Positions 48,410-59,936 of a DNA stretch of 64,000 nt are shown here, piece after piece. The position numbers were made by a program, and so were the translations under genes. The DNA comes from Sarocladium kiliense (Eukaryota > Ascomycota > Sordariomycetes > Hypocreales > Sarocladiaceae), in contig JAUZTG010000015.1 of the NCBI GenBank assembly GCA_030734395.1, positions 620,001-684,000 of the forward strand. Direction: 5' to 3'. The notes below the pieces were generated by a model. That model was given only the letters and a program-made list of their open reading frames with translations, did not search any database and was not told the origin of the DNA. Numbering within the stretch: the stretch's first letter is position 1; each line of letters opens with the position of its first letter.

Positions 48410-51400
48410 CTAATTGGATGCCTGTTGGTTAGATTCGTACTCCCTCAGGCTTCCGTTCGCCCTTGGCACATGCTCTGCATACTTTTTGTTTGCATGTCCA
48501 TTCACGCCGCTGTTCCCATTCAGCAGACCCAGGTCCTCTACCACACCAGCCTTCCCGTAACCACCACCGCCGGGTGTGCAAATCATGATACGGTCCCCAG
48601 CATTGAGGTCAACCTCCTGACTTCCGCCCAAAGAAATCCATCTCAGAGATCCATCTCCCATCTTCCGAGCGAGGTAGTTCGCACCTCTGTCGCCATCCTC
48701 ACCACCAGCCATGCCATACGGGCTGTAAACGCGTCGTTGTGTCAAGACGGAAGCATGGCTGGGGATCGTGAATTCGATCTCGCGGACGACGCCATTCCCG
48801 CCTGTCCACTGTCCCTTACCACCCGATCCAGGGCGCAGACAGAATCTATTAAGGACCACAGGGTATCGCTTTTCGAAGATCTCGGGATCGGTGATCTTCG
48901 TGTTGGTCATGTGCACCTGGCTACCGCTGTAGCCGTTCCAACCGGGCCCAGCACCACAGCCCCCAGCGATGGTCTCACCGTAGCCATAGCCAGGGATAAA
49001 TTGACCTGTTGTCTTATCGAAGCCTCCATTGCCGAATGAGAGGATGTTCATGCAGCCGTGACTGGCGGCACAGGCGCGGAATGCCTTCAGCACGACGTCG
49101 GTGATGCGCTGCGAGGTACAGCCATTGCCGGCGCATACAGCTGCGCTACCGGAGGGGTTCAGGATGGTGCCCTCGGGTACCTTGACTGTGACGGGTTCCA
49201 TGCAGCCTGTGTGAAGCTTAGTTAGTATTCTTGCTTTCCAGACGTGCCTTCTTCTAAGCAACATACCTTCATTGAGGGGGATATCTGTTCCGATCAGGCA
49301 CCGTAGACAGTACAAGATGGCTGAGTGAGTGATGGCAATAGGGGCGTTGAGGCAATTGAAGGCCTCCGTCCCCGTGCCCTCAAAGTCAAAGACAGCCGTG
49401 CCTTCTGACTCACTGATATCAATAGACAGCTTGATGGCACTTCCATCGTCCATGTAATCCACAGCAGTCAAGGGCAGTTCACCCTTGAACTTCTGAGCAG
49501 TCTCCTTCAAAAGAGCACATACAGCCGTAGCGGCAGTTTTCTTCACGGCGCGCATATAGAAAAGAACCGTCTCTCGCTCGTACTCGTCAAATAAGCTGTG
49601 AATCAGGTGGATGCCTTTCTGATTAGCGGCAATCTGGGCCTTCAGATCAGCAATGTTGTCGTGGACGCGACGAGATGGACTGCACCCAGGGTATGACCCT
49701 GGAACATCAATGAAGTGGTGCTGGACGCCAGCATCGTCAAAGGTACCCTTGGAGACAATCTTCCAATGCTCAAAGGCAACACCTTCTTGGTACAGCTCGA
49801 CCGAGTTTGAAGGCATCGATCCCGGGGCGATGCCGCCAATCTCGGCGTGATGAGCCCTGGCCGCAACAAAGAAGTCGATGTACTTGCCAGACTTGTCAAA
49901 CACTGGGGATATGAGAGTGATGTCTGGCAAATGCGTACCACCGGCGATAGGGTGGTTTGTGGCAACCACATCGCCGGGCCAGAGATCGCCCTCCCACTTC
50001 TTCATAGCGATCTTGACCGCCCTTGACATACTCCCCAAATGAACAGGGACATGAGGCGCGTTGGCAGTAAGTGATCCCTCGCCATCAAAAATTGCACAGG
50101 AGAAATCAAGTCTCTCCTTAACGTTCGTGCTAATGGCGATCTTCTGTAGTGTGCGACCCATGTCCTCGGCAATGCTCATGAATCGGTTGCCGAATACAGC
50201 TAGTTGAACTGGGTCAGCTTCATTAGCATCTACCGTCTGTTTGTTGTCTGTGTTTATATCGACGATGACATGCCGCTCTAGAATAGTTGCTCGTGATGTG
50301 GGCACGATCAGTATGGTTTGGGTTGCATCGTAGACGAGAGCAGGCCCTTGAATTGTGGTTCCCGGAGCAAGCTCAGCAAGGGATAAGGCAGGAACTGACT
50401 GCCAGCCTCCTGCAAAGTACACGTCTTTGCGGCTTGTGACTGTAGATGAGTCAATAGGCACCTTGGCAATAGTCTTCAAGTCCTTCCGGTGCGATCTCTC
50501 GTGCAGTCTGTGATTGGAACCGCTGGCGCGAACTCGGACATCATCGACTATGACCTTTCTGGAGCTGTCCTTGAAGCTAAACTCTCGCAGGTGTTTGCAT
50601 TCAAAGTTTGTCAGAAAGTTATCCTCTTCAGAGGCTGGCACCATGAGTTGGCTATCGGAGCCTTGATATCGCATGTTGAGGAACTTCTCAATCTCAACAT
50701 CACCCCCGGAAACTCCTTGAGCTTCAAGAGCTTGGCGGGCTTCATTAGAGAGAGCTTCAAGACGTTCCTCAAATAATATTGCTGTGGAGTCGTCATACAT
50801 CTTAGACGCCGGCTCTTGTCTTTCCTCGACTAGATCCGCGAGTGCGATTCCATATGCCGAGAGGATAGAAGAGTATTTGTGGATAATAATCTTAGAAATC
50901 CCGAGGGATTGAGCAATGTCGCAAGCATGTTCTGTAGGCATCTGGAATCAGCTAGCCAGCTTTCAAGCAAGGACAAGGCATTGCTTACGACCACCGGCAC
51001 CGCCAAAGCTGGCAAGGTTATGTGAGGTGGTTGAGAAACCACGCGCATCCGTGAGGGCACGGATAGGTTTTGCCATGTTGAGATTGGCCACCTGGATGAA
51101 TCCAAGAGCAACCTCTTCCACAGTCATCTCGGGGCGAGAGCTTCGAATTTCCAAGTTGATCTTCTCTGTCAGCTCGACGAACTTCTCGCGAGTGACGTGT
51201 GCACCGAGAGGCTGATCCTCATTCGGACCAAATATTCTTGGAAACATCTCAGGTAGTAGCCGTCCAAGGACCAGGTTCGCATCCGTGATTGTAAGAGGTC
51301 CGCCTTTGAGATAACACGCGGGTCCGGGATGGGCGCCTGCTGACTCTGGGCCAACAACGAAAAGTCCATTGCGAAAGAACAGGATAGAGCCACCGCCTGC

Positions 51401-52737
51401 TGCAACGGTGTTGATGTCTAGCTGAGGGCAGTTGATGTGAATGCCTGCTGTGACTGAGTTGGTGATGTGCTCGAATTGGCCACCAAATCTCGAGACATCA
51501 GTAGAAGTGCCACCCTAGCATCCATGTTAGCAAGTATACGGCCATGAACATAGAAAGCTTGGTGGCGTGAAATCGTACCATGTCAAATCCAATGACTGGT
51601 ACACCGTCATCCTTCTCGTACGATGTCCTAGAGAAGCCAACGACACCACCAGCTGGACCAGATAGGATCGCCCTCAAGCCACTGAACTTGCTGTAGCTGA
51701 CCAAACCTCCATCAGACTGCATAAACTCAATTCTTGTATGAGTCTCAGCCCCTTGCTTGAAGCCTTTCATGAATCCGTCGATATACTTCTGAGTCTCTGG
51801 AGTTAAATAGGCATCGGCTGTAGTGGAATGGGTCCGGTGGACTAGCTTGATGACAGGGAGCAGGTCGTGTGAGAGCGAGACATGTTCGAAGCCGACAGCA
51901 GCTGCGAGCTTTCCGATTATTTTCTCATGTTCTAGGCCTCAAGTTTAGCTTCTGAAGACAGAGACGCAGTGTGCTCCGGGGATTTCACCTTGGAAGTTAT
52001 AGCCGTGAATAAGGCATACAGCGATGCTCGTGAACCCTTCACTGTATAGTTCTTGTAGTTGAACAGTGACAGCATTTTCGTCTGCATTTCTTAGCCTACT
52101 GCATTCTCGTCTTGGGATGAAGTAATTCAAGGTATGACTTACCGAGTCTCTTCAGAATGCGAAACACCTCTCCAGTCACGCCTTGCCGCACATCGTCTCC
52201 ATTGACCCGTTCACTGAACGTGCGCTCCTGAGGGTCCTCTGCAAAGGCCTCCGGGGTGACTCGCTCATCAATCTCAATGACCTTCTCATACAGCGCTCCA
52301 GGTTTCCTGACATTGAGGTCGAAAAGCTTCGGACGAGACTGATCACCAATCACACTCAGGTCGCCGAAGCCTTTTGTGATGAGCAGAGCACACTTGCTGC
52401 CCTTGCGCTCAAGCAGAGCGTTGGTCGCGACAGTGGTGCCCATCCGGATCACAGCGACATCAGAGGTATCTAAAGGCTCTCCACGAGGAATGTCATGGCC
52501 ACGATGGCGGGAGAGAACCCTTCGAATACCCTCAATTGTGGCATCCTGGTAGTTAGTTGGATCAACTGAGAGCAGCTTGAAGTAGTGATCCGGCTTTCCA
52601 GGAGTAAGTGCCAGAACGTCGGTGAACGTCCCGCCACGGTCTGTTTTCATGTTAACAAGCCGTCACTTATTCAAGAGGTATGTCCAAAGGGGATTGTCCA
52701 TACCGATTGCGATAGTGATACCAGCAGCAGAGTGCAT
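48410..52737 (-). CDS. ATP-dependent 5-oxoprolinase / hydantoinase A-B fusion
   Basis: Cytosolic enzyme that opens 5-oxo-L-proline to L-glutamate using ATP; the same superfamily includes hydantoin-hydrolysing enzymes. Seven exons: 52737-52704, 52640-52143, 52081-51989, 51931-51579, 51514-50989, 50931-49267 and 49206-48410, giving 1321 residues, the length of eukaryotic 5-oxoprolinases. The first splice creates the nucleotide-binding start IAIDRGGTFTDV. HyuA motifs follow: IRMGTTVATNALLERKG, EFMQSDGGLV, ILSGPAGGVVG, GFDMGGTSTDVSRFGG and ASFGGAGGQHACDIA. The HyuB half has DFSCAIFDGEGSLTANAPH, HVPVHLGSM, ATNHPIAGGTHLPDITLI and GGNGVVREIEF. Intron 49266-49207 is 60 bp with no in-frame stop. It is divergent from the MFS permease gene. 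A related substrate (a hydantoin) cannot be excluded. Confidence 0.94.
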
Positions 52738-53711
52738 TTTGGAGACCAGGCAGATGCTTTCTCACAGCACGGATCAAGTCAAGTTGAGTCCTGCTCATAA
52801 GTACCATAGAAACTAGAGAAACGTATCACATTTAAAGGGCTTGACTCAGGGCAGCCAGTTTGAACGAGATGGGCATTCGTGTTAAAAGCGATTGAACACA
52901 TGAGATGAGTCTCCATTTCCCCATATGTCTTCTTGCATGTAGAGGAAGTCGCTGCCGACAGTCTTTAGACATGCTAACGCTTTCCATTGCCACCAATTTC
53001 ATCAGATTCTTCACTAGGTGATTCGAAGGTCCGAGGTCGCTGAGACCAATACTGTTCCCTCGTCCACCGTGACCAGGGTCTGTGCTCCGACCAAGCGGAG
53101 AGTCTGACTGACCTTATCGAGGCCAAGCTCCCTTGGACCCATAAAGCGTCAAGGCATTGTCGTTTGAACTTGCCTTCAACTGCAGCTGTGGATACGATGC
53201 GCTTGCTTAGTGCCCCTGTACATGAATAGTCGCTGTCTGTTCCGACGTTATCAGCCTTCGATGTGGAGTTTTGGCGTCCCATCAGGCGAGTAGGATTGAG
53301 TAGCCCTATAAACCCCAGATTCTAATATGTCGGCGCGCGTCGTTTCGACTTGCCTCTTCATCACTTGATATCGCAAAGGCTCGCAGATAACTACCGCCAC
53401 TAGCTCCTTGTCTCCTCGTCTCCATCGTGTCTAGACTCTTTACCCCAGATAAGACACATGGCGCTGGCATAGTGCAACCTGAGCCAAGCGTACAGCTTGT
53501 ATCCTGGTACCGAGACTACCCTGGCCTCGACGCAACCGCCACAAGATGCATTCAAAAGTGGCTCGTCGTACCCTCTCAACGTGCAGTTATCAATTGTCAA
53601 CTTCGTCTTCTTTACAAAGCTGCATCATCTTGGTTCAGATTGCTTCATCCACTTCGGCAAACACTGTGAGAAGGAAACTAAAGACTAGACAGCTCAAACG
53701 GCAACGTCTCT
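52738..53711. promoter_or_regulatory. Divergent promoter region oxoprolinase / MFS permease
   Basis: Shared 974-bp upstream region. HGATAR-type sites (nitrogen GATA-factor consensus) occur at 53395-53400 and 53447-53452 on the plus strand and at 53114-53119, 53248-53253 and 53587-53592 on the minus strand. Five sites are only slightly more than expected by chance in this length, so the assignment is weak. Confidence 0.35.
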
Positions 53712-55493
53712 ATGATGGCACCCGACGATGTCTCGCGTGTTGAGGCCACCGCCGCAGACAGCCCTGCCGAGCAGAGCCCTGTCAATGAGAAGGTCTTCCC
53801 AGATGACAAAGTCTCCCAGTTCGTTGTCGCTCACCAGCACTTACCGCCAATGACTCCGGAGATCGAGAAGACAATCAAGAAGAAAATTGATGCCTGGATG
53901 ATTCCGCTGGTAAGTTCACCGATCTACGATAATATACATGCAACTCATCTCTGTCTGGCCGTCCAGTTACTCTTTACAACCACCCTAGCAGCCGTCGACA
54001 AAGTTCAACTCTCTACGGCTGCCTTGTATGACTTCCGTGAGGACAACAATCTCAGTGGTGATCAATTCGCCTGGCTTGGAAGTGTCTTATCGGTTGGAGT
54101 GAGTGACATCTTTCTTAAAACCTCGCTCGTGATGTTGAAATATGCTGACCTGTCCCTTGCAGCAACTCGCCGGCTTGTTTCTCGTCCCTTACGTTATTCA
54201 ACGACTACCTCCTGGCAGACTGTTATGCTATGGAAGTTTGTGCTGGTCTTCATTGACTCTCTTATACGCGGCATGTAACAATTTCGGGGCTTTCATGGCA
54301 TTGAGAGCTCTCCTTGGCTTTGTCGAGAGCATTATCTTCCCGTGCTTGACTATGCTCGTTCAGTCCTTCTACAAGAAGTCCGAGCAGCCTCCGCGAAACG
54401 CAAGTATGTACAAATCCGAGACAGGCTTCGAGAATCACCACCAAAAGACTCTGCTTACTCCAATACAGTTGTGTTCGCGTACTTTTCCTCCGTCTTCAAT
54501 GGTTTCTTTTCCTGGATCGTCGGTCGCATCCCTGAGAGTGCCACTCTCGCCCGTTGGCAATATCTTTATCTTCTTACAGGGACCATCAACATCTGCTACT
54601 CTATTTTCCTGTTCTTCTTCTTACCAGACAACCCCATGAACGCCCGCTTCTTGAAAGAGGATGAGAAGTATTATGCTACACAGCGCCTGGCAGAAAACAG
54701 AACTGGTATTGCGGGTACGGATTCTTCCTGGAAATGGAATCAGGCCTGGGAAGCTCTTCTCGACGTCAAGGTTTGGCTCGTGTTCTTCTTCAACATCGCC
54801 ATCAATATCCCGAATGGAGGGCTTCTTACCTTCGGTTCTATCATTATTCAGAATCTTGGATTCAATGCTCTCGAGTCGAGTCTGTTGACTATGCCTTTTG
54901 GCGTTTTCGCCACTTGCAGCGCATGGGCCTTCAGTTTCATTGCTGCTAGATGGACCAACAGAAGAACAGTTGTGGCGGCAATCGCACTCCTCTGCCCTCT
55001 CCTCGGGACAGGCTTGGTCTACGGCGTCTCTCGATCTGTTGTTCCTGTGCAGATGTTTGGGCTGTATCTTATGTACCTTTACTGGCGTAAGTTCAAGTGC
55101 TCCCTATCCCGATTCTCAGTTTTAACACACTAACTTTTCTCAGCTCCGTACATCGTCTTCGTCTCACTTCCGCAAGCAAACACCGCTGGACGTACGAAGA
55201 AGGCCGTCACTTTCGCCATCGTCAACATTGGATATACTGTGGGCAACCTGATTGGCCCTCAGACGTTCCGGGCGAACCAGGCGCCCCAATACACAGGCGG
55301 TGTCATCGCTATGATGTGCTGTTTCTGCGTGTGTATCCTCTTGGCCTTCACGTACCTCGCTGTGTCTGTATTCGAGAACAGGCGCCGTGACCGGACATAT
55401 GGAAAGCCGGAGGCTGTTCGTGAGGGCACAGGCGAGGGTCTTGGAGATCTGACTGATAAGCAGCAGAAGGAGTCATTCAGGTATATGCACTAG
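53712..55493 (+). CDS. MFS permease, anion:cation symporter (Dal5/allantoate permease) family
   Basis: Plasma-membrane importer of the family that takes up allantoate, ureidosuccinate, vitamins and small peptides in yeasts. Five exons: 53712-53909, 53967-54098, 54163-54403, 54469-55086 and 55144-55493, giving 512 residues. About twelve membrane segments are visible after a hydrophilic N-terminus. Family landmarks are KKIDAWMIPLLLFTTTLAAVDK at the first helix, QLAGLFLVPYVIQRLPPGRL, ALRALLGFVESIIFPCL, the post-helix 6 segment FLPDNPMNARFLKEDEK, WEALLDVKVWLVFFFNIAINI and NTAGRTKKAVTFAIVNIGY. Two ATGs, 53712 and 53715, are adjacent; either may be used. It is divergent from the oxoprolinase gene and convergent with the flavin oxidase. 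Substrate unknown. Confidence 0.93.
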
Positions 55494-55764
55494 ATTTCTC
55501 GGAGGTTGTATTCTTCAGGGAATGGTAGCCTCTTGTTAGCTTGAATCTAGCATATCTATGTTGCGCATACTAGAGATACAGGCGCGTTTCTCATTTGAGT
55601 TGTTCGACACCGGCGCCCCTGCTTTATGAGGCAATCCAGGCAATCTTGCATTATGCGACTGTACTTTCCTTTCGCATAACAAGATTGTCAATGACAGTAT
55701 GAACTGCTTAAATATAGGGGCCAAACTACATTGTTTTCTTATGAGCCTAGGGACATGACAAGTT

Positions 55765-57068
55765 CTACAGTTTCGGCTTCAAGGAGGCGGCTTCTGCTCC
55801 CAAGTCATACAGCTTTCCCACTCGCCAACTGATGTCTTCCTCGCCTTGAGCAGGTGTTTTCCACGCCCATCTCTTCTCAAACTGTCTCTGTTCCTCAATA
55901 ACTGTTTGGATCCATTTTCCAGCAACGGGAAACATCTTGAAGCCATGTCCAGAGTCTCCACTAGCAACAATGACTCCTCGCTTTCCAGGCACAAAGTCGA
56001 TCACATAGTCCGAATCTCGCGTATCCGCCACCCAGCACATCTTCTTGTGAACAAACGGCCTCTCCGCCAGTGCAGGCAGGGTTTCGCGAAGTAGGTTCCG
56101 CATTGCCTCTTCGTCATGCTTTGGTATGTACGACGAGTCGGCAGGTGGCAAGGATACTTTCGAGCCTGCGTAGTTGGTGATCCCAGCGCCTGAGGGACAC
56201 AGCTTGAGAAGATGTGTTCTCGGGTCAGGTTCAAAGAAGAAGCCCAAGTCACGCGCGTAGGTCACAGGGATATTGCGTAATCGTGCGGCTTCCGCGGGCG
56301 TCAATTGAACGTGGGCAACACTCCAGGCTTTGGCGGTAATCTGGTCACGCAGGCTGGGGATCAATCTCGCGGCTGCGGCCCCAAGAGTGACAACGATGTT
56401 GTCCGCTTGCAGTGATCGACCAGACTCCGTAACTACACCAGTGCATCGGTCTCCTTGCCATGAGAGCTCTTCGACGCCATCGCCCAGAACAAACTTGACC
56501 TTGAGCTCACAGCAGGCTGCATAAGTAGCATGAAGAGCATCGCCAGCGTGTGCATAGCCCGCCAAACGGTTGAAATACCCTTGCCACGGCATAGGTCCAT
56601 CAAATGCAGGAGCTACAGCCCGGATATCATCGCGACTGTTGATGGGCGTGATCTTCCCTTTCCAGGCGGGGTGTTTAGATATGGAAGAGAGAGACTTCGC
56701 CAATGTTCTTTTCGCCTTCTCGGGAGCCTTGGGCGAGTTTGCAAGCAAGTATCCGACTTGGTGATAATAAGGCGAAAACAGAGGGTTTTCTTGCCACTCT
56801 TTGATAGCTCCCTGATGCAACGTCAGCACATGCCTGTGACGTAGTTTTGTGTCTGTCTTCATACCAAAGCTAACTCGGCATACCACGGATCCTCGTACTC
56901 TGCGCGGATGATTTTGTTAAGATCATTGCCTGCAGACTCTGATGATGGCAAGTATTCGCTTTTATCGATGACAGTGATGTCTGTATAGCCTGACTTGGCC
57001 AGGTGGTACGCTGTTGAAAGACCGAATGTCCCGCCTCCCACAATGACGATGCGACTAGAGGACGCCAT
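55765..57068 (-). CDS. FAD-dependent amine oxidase (sarcosine / saccharopine / fructosyl-amine oxidase type)
   Basis: Flavoenzyme of the DAO/MSOX superfamily, oxidising the C-N bond of a secondary amino acid with release of H2O2. Two exons, 57068-56865 and 56811-55765, with a 53-bp intron, give 416 residues. The N-terminal Rossmann fold is IVIVGGGTFGLSTAYHLAKSG, then a conserved Glu/Asp-ended strand TVIDK. The middle has HAGDALHATYAACCE and a second flavin-contact region NIVVTLGAAAARLIP. The segment KKMCWVADTRDSDYVIDFVP places Cys327 where sarcosine and fructosyl-amine oxidases attach FAD covalently, and VASGDSGHGFKMFPVAGK is the family C-terminal flavin loop. The protein ends in PKL, a non-canonical PTS1-like tripeptide compatible with peroxisomes. 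It is divergent from the Zn2Cys6 regulator. Substrate cannot be fixed from sequence. Confidence 0.92.
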
Positions 57069-57706
57069 GTTAAACGAAGCGGTCCGGCAACGATTAGCTT
57101 CGATGTGTTTATTCAGACAAAATCATTTGATTCTGGACCCTTTCAGGTGCTTCCCAAGTCGGGTGGACTATGGATGCTGCTCAAATACGAGCTGGTTGTG
57201 CCGAAGAACGGACGGCTTGAGCAACCGAGATCGAGGAGACCCATGCTTGAGGTGGGCCCCTAACGTCGACCTGCATCAAATGGCAAATCTAGGCGACGAT
57301 TCGGAGACTGAGGGCCGCTTGGGTCCGATAGAGGCATGATGGAGGAGACAACTGCCAAGATGGAGTTGGCGGGGAAATGGGCTTTAGCTGCATCCCCGAC
57401 AACGCTTGAAACTCTCTGATACATGCATATCGCCAGATGCTGAGTGACCCCGGCTTTCTGGTGATAAGGCCTCCCCACACATGACTCGCTTCTTCGCCTC
57501 GTGCTGAGTTGGACTACCTCAAGGCTCCTCAGCTGATTGTCTCGTCACGATATCCGCTTTGGCTCTGCACCTTGCTCGGCTCTTCTTTCCCCGGCCTGCA
57601 TCGTCCAAAGGAAGCCCTTGACTTGCGGCCCTTTTGATCCCTGACGGATTCACGTTCTAGTAAGAGAGTGGAAACGACACAACTAAGATCCTCCGGGAAG
57701 AGTATC
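57069..57706. promoter_or_regulatory. Divergent promoter region flavin oxidase / Zn2Cys6 regulator
   Basis: Shared 638-bp upstream region. It includes an everted CCG-N5-CGG at 57201-57211, the sort of spaced CGG triplets that Zn2Cys6 dimers can bind. Nothing coding was supported. Confidence 0.4.
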
Positions 57707-59565
57707 ATGGGGCAAAGAGCTCGGAAGCGGTCCGACATTCGGACGAGAACAGGATGTCACAAGTGCCGATTGCGGCGCGTCAAGTGTCCAGGTCAGTGAC
57801 TCTGCCGCCCTCATGAATGCATTTAAGAAATTCCCATCGATCCATCGTCACATATTCCTATATGGAGTCTCCTTTGTCTTCTTCACAAGAGACAGAACTA
57901 GAGCACTCAGGCTAATTGTGAATCTTGGTGGACATTAGAGCAGAAGCCCGCATGTGCTCCTTGTCTGAAGCTGGGATTTGACTGTGCATATGATCTAAAG
58001 CTGAGATGGCATTCCACACCCCTCTTCGAGGTCGATACGGTCGACATCGCCCTGCTGCCTATCGCGCATACGGAAAGCTGGATGTTTCTGTCTTCGTTTC
58101 AAGGCGACTATAAGTCTCAGGCGACATCATATCCTCTGTCTGACTCAGACTCTGATGCCGAGGCTGAATACTCGGAGAGCTGTTTAGAGAGGGCCGTGGA
58201 GCCTCGCTCTGCAACCAATGCTGTGGCACCATCCAGAGGAACAATGGATCTGCAGGCTGATCATCCTTCATCTTGGGCTGATCTGGACACCGGCTTCGAT
58301 TCCCTTCCGCTTCTGGCAAGGCTGCGTCTCTCCGCAGACGAATCGTATCTCTGGGAATACTTCCATGATGCTATTGCTCCTGCATGTGTCTTGAATCCTG
58401 CTCAGAATCCCTATCAGGACGTCATCTTGCGTATAGCGGCATCTACTGGCAATACGTCGCCCCTATTCCTAAGCATCATGGCGATATCCTCTAGTCAATT
58501 GCATATACTAGGAGGCAAACGATTCTATGTTCCCTCTTGCACATACAGACAGAAGGCACTGCATAGCCTCCGAGCACAGACTCGAAAGATCGGGGGAGAT
58601 GTAAGAGATCAGTCATTGGAGGCTCAGGTCATAGCCACAGTGATGGCCATGGTTTTTCTGGATGTAGGTCGGCGCCCTTCTTCGGACCAGAGCGTCCAGA
58701 ACTGATGAAAAGTCAGATCCTCAGTGACTGCTCAGAGTCCTGGGTCGTACATTCGAACTTTGCGAGGTCCCAAATTTGCAAAATACGGAAAGAAACGAAG
58801 TCACTTGACCCGGACCTTTACTCTCTCTTAGACTTTGTAGGCGGCTACATCGTGGCGCACGAAGTCTATGCCCATACTGCTTGGGAAGCTGGAACATCAC
58901 ACGTGTCCAACGATCCTGTGACATTGATGTGCGACGACTCGAACCTTCAGACGCTCACTGGATGTAGCACAGGCTTCTTCCAGATCCTATCCGACATTAA
59001 CACCCTGGTTGCACAGTATGCCGAGTCGTCGAAACGAACTTATGCAGATCCGCAGGCATTGGCTGATCTAGATGACCGCCGTCGCGCTCTGGAAAGGCAG
59101 CTTCACAGTTTCGCACTTGATCACAGGGCCTCTGACGAAGCTGGACAGGGTTCGGCTGCTGAAGGTTCAGAAAGTGCTTTGGCACTGAACATCAAGAGGC
59201 TCACTGGCCTGTTACATATGCGTGCCCGGATCGACCATCTTGGCCCAGACGATTCCTGTGTTTCCGAACTCGCCTCCCGCATCCTCAGTCTCATAGAACG
59301 CGTCCCAATCCGGTCTAACATCATTCTATGGCCGCTATTCATGGTAGCGACACTGGGTATCGGACCAGACTGCGATGAACAAAGGCTGTTCATATTGCAG
59401 AGGCTTAACAGTCTGCAACGCCAACGGCAGATGCGTTATATTAAGAAAGCTCGCCGCATTATCATAGGTGTATGGAAGCTGCGCGATGCAGGCGATGCGA
59501 ATATGAGGACGGGATGGGGCATCCTGAAAGCGGTCACAAGGCAGGAGAGGATCAGCTTGCTCTGA
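57707..59565 (+). CDS. Zn2Cys6 fungal transcription factor
   Basis: Nuclear regulator with an N-terminal binuclear zinc cluster. Three exons: 57707-57791, 57939-58663 and 58717-59565, giving 552 residues. The 147-bp first intron splits the cluster, whose six Cys are at 17, 20, 27, 34, 37 and 44 (TGCHKCRLRRVKCPEQ then ACAPCLKLGFDC). A short Ser/Asp-rich linker leads to the fungal-specific regulatory domain: ALHSLRAQTRKIGG, AQVIATVMAMVFLD, WVVHSNFARSQI, and near the end IILWPLFMVATLGIG, typical of this class. The last exon ends with a basic helix (LQRQRQMRYIKKARRIII) and GWGILKAV. Its divergence from the flavin oxidase and closeness to the permease and oxoprolinase suggest pathway-specific control, which is inference. 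Confidence 0.92.
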
Positions 59566-59936
59566 AAGGCTGTACTTGCAAGCAAAGTGAACCTTGAACC
59601 TTGGAGTCTTTGTACAGATGAGAGATTCCCATTCTCGCACCTCCCACGATGCCCCTGGTCCGCTAGCTGTACTTGAGTAATAGTTGGCGATTCTTGTATG
59701 CCTCGCGACCCCGTTTAATCTAAGAAAGTAGGGATTTGTCATGAAATAAGGCGGCTGCTTCAGTGATTCGGACAAGGGCGAAGTTCTCGAACAGTTTCGG
59801 TCCTTCAAATTGGAGTCCCCTAAGGTTGCTTAATTCGTGCTCCTGTCCACAGCATATTTGCGCTCATATCAACTACCTCGAATACCACGACTGAATCGAG
59901 TTCCAGATCCCAAAGAACAAGAAAGCACATTTGGAT
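59566..59936. other. Convergent 3' regions of the Zn2Cys6 and AIM24-like genes
   Basis: Stop-to-stop stretch with both 3' UTRs; nothing else recognised. Confidence 0.5.

Noticed and set aside
53114..53592. Five HGATAR sites suggesting nitrogen GATA-factor control
   Set aside because: About three are expected by chance in 974 bp on both strands, so the number is not convincing evidence alone.
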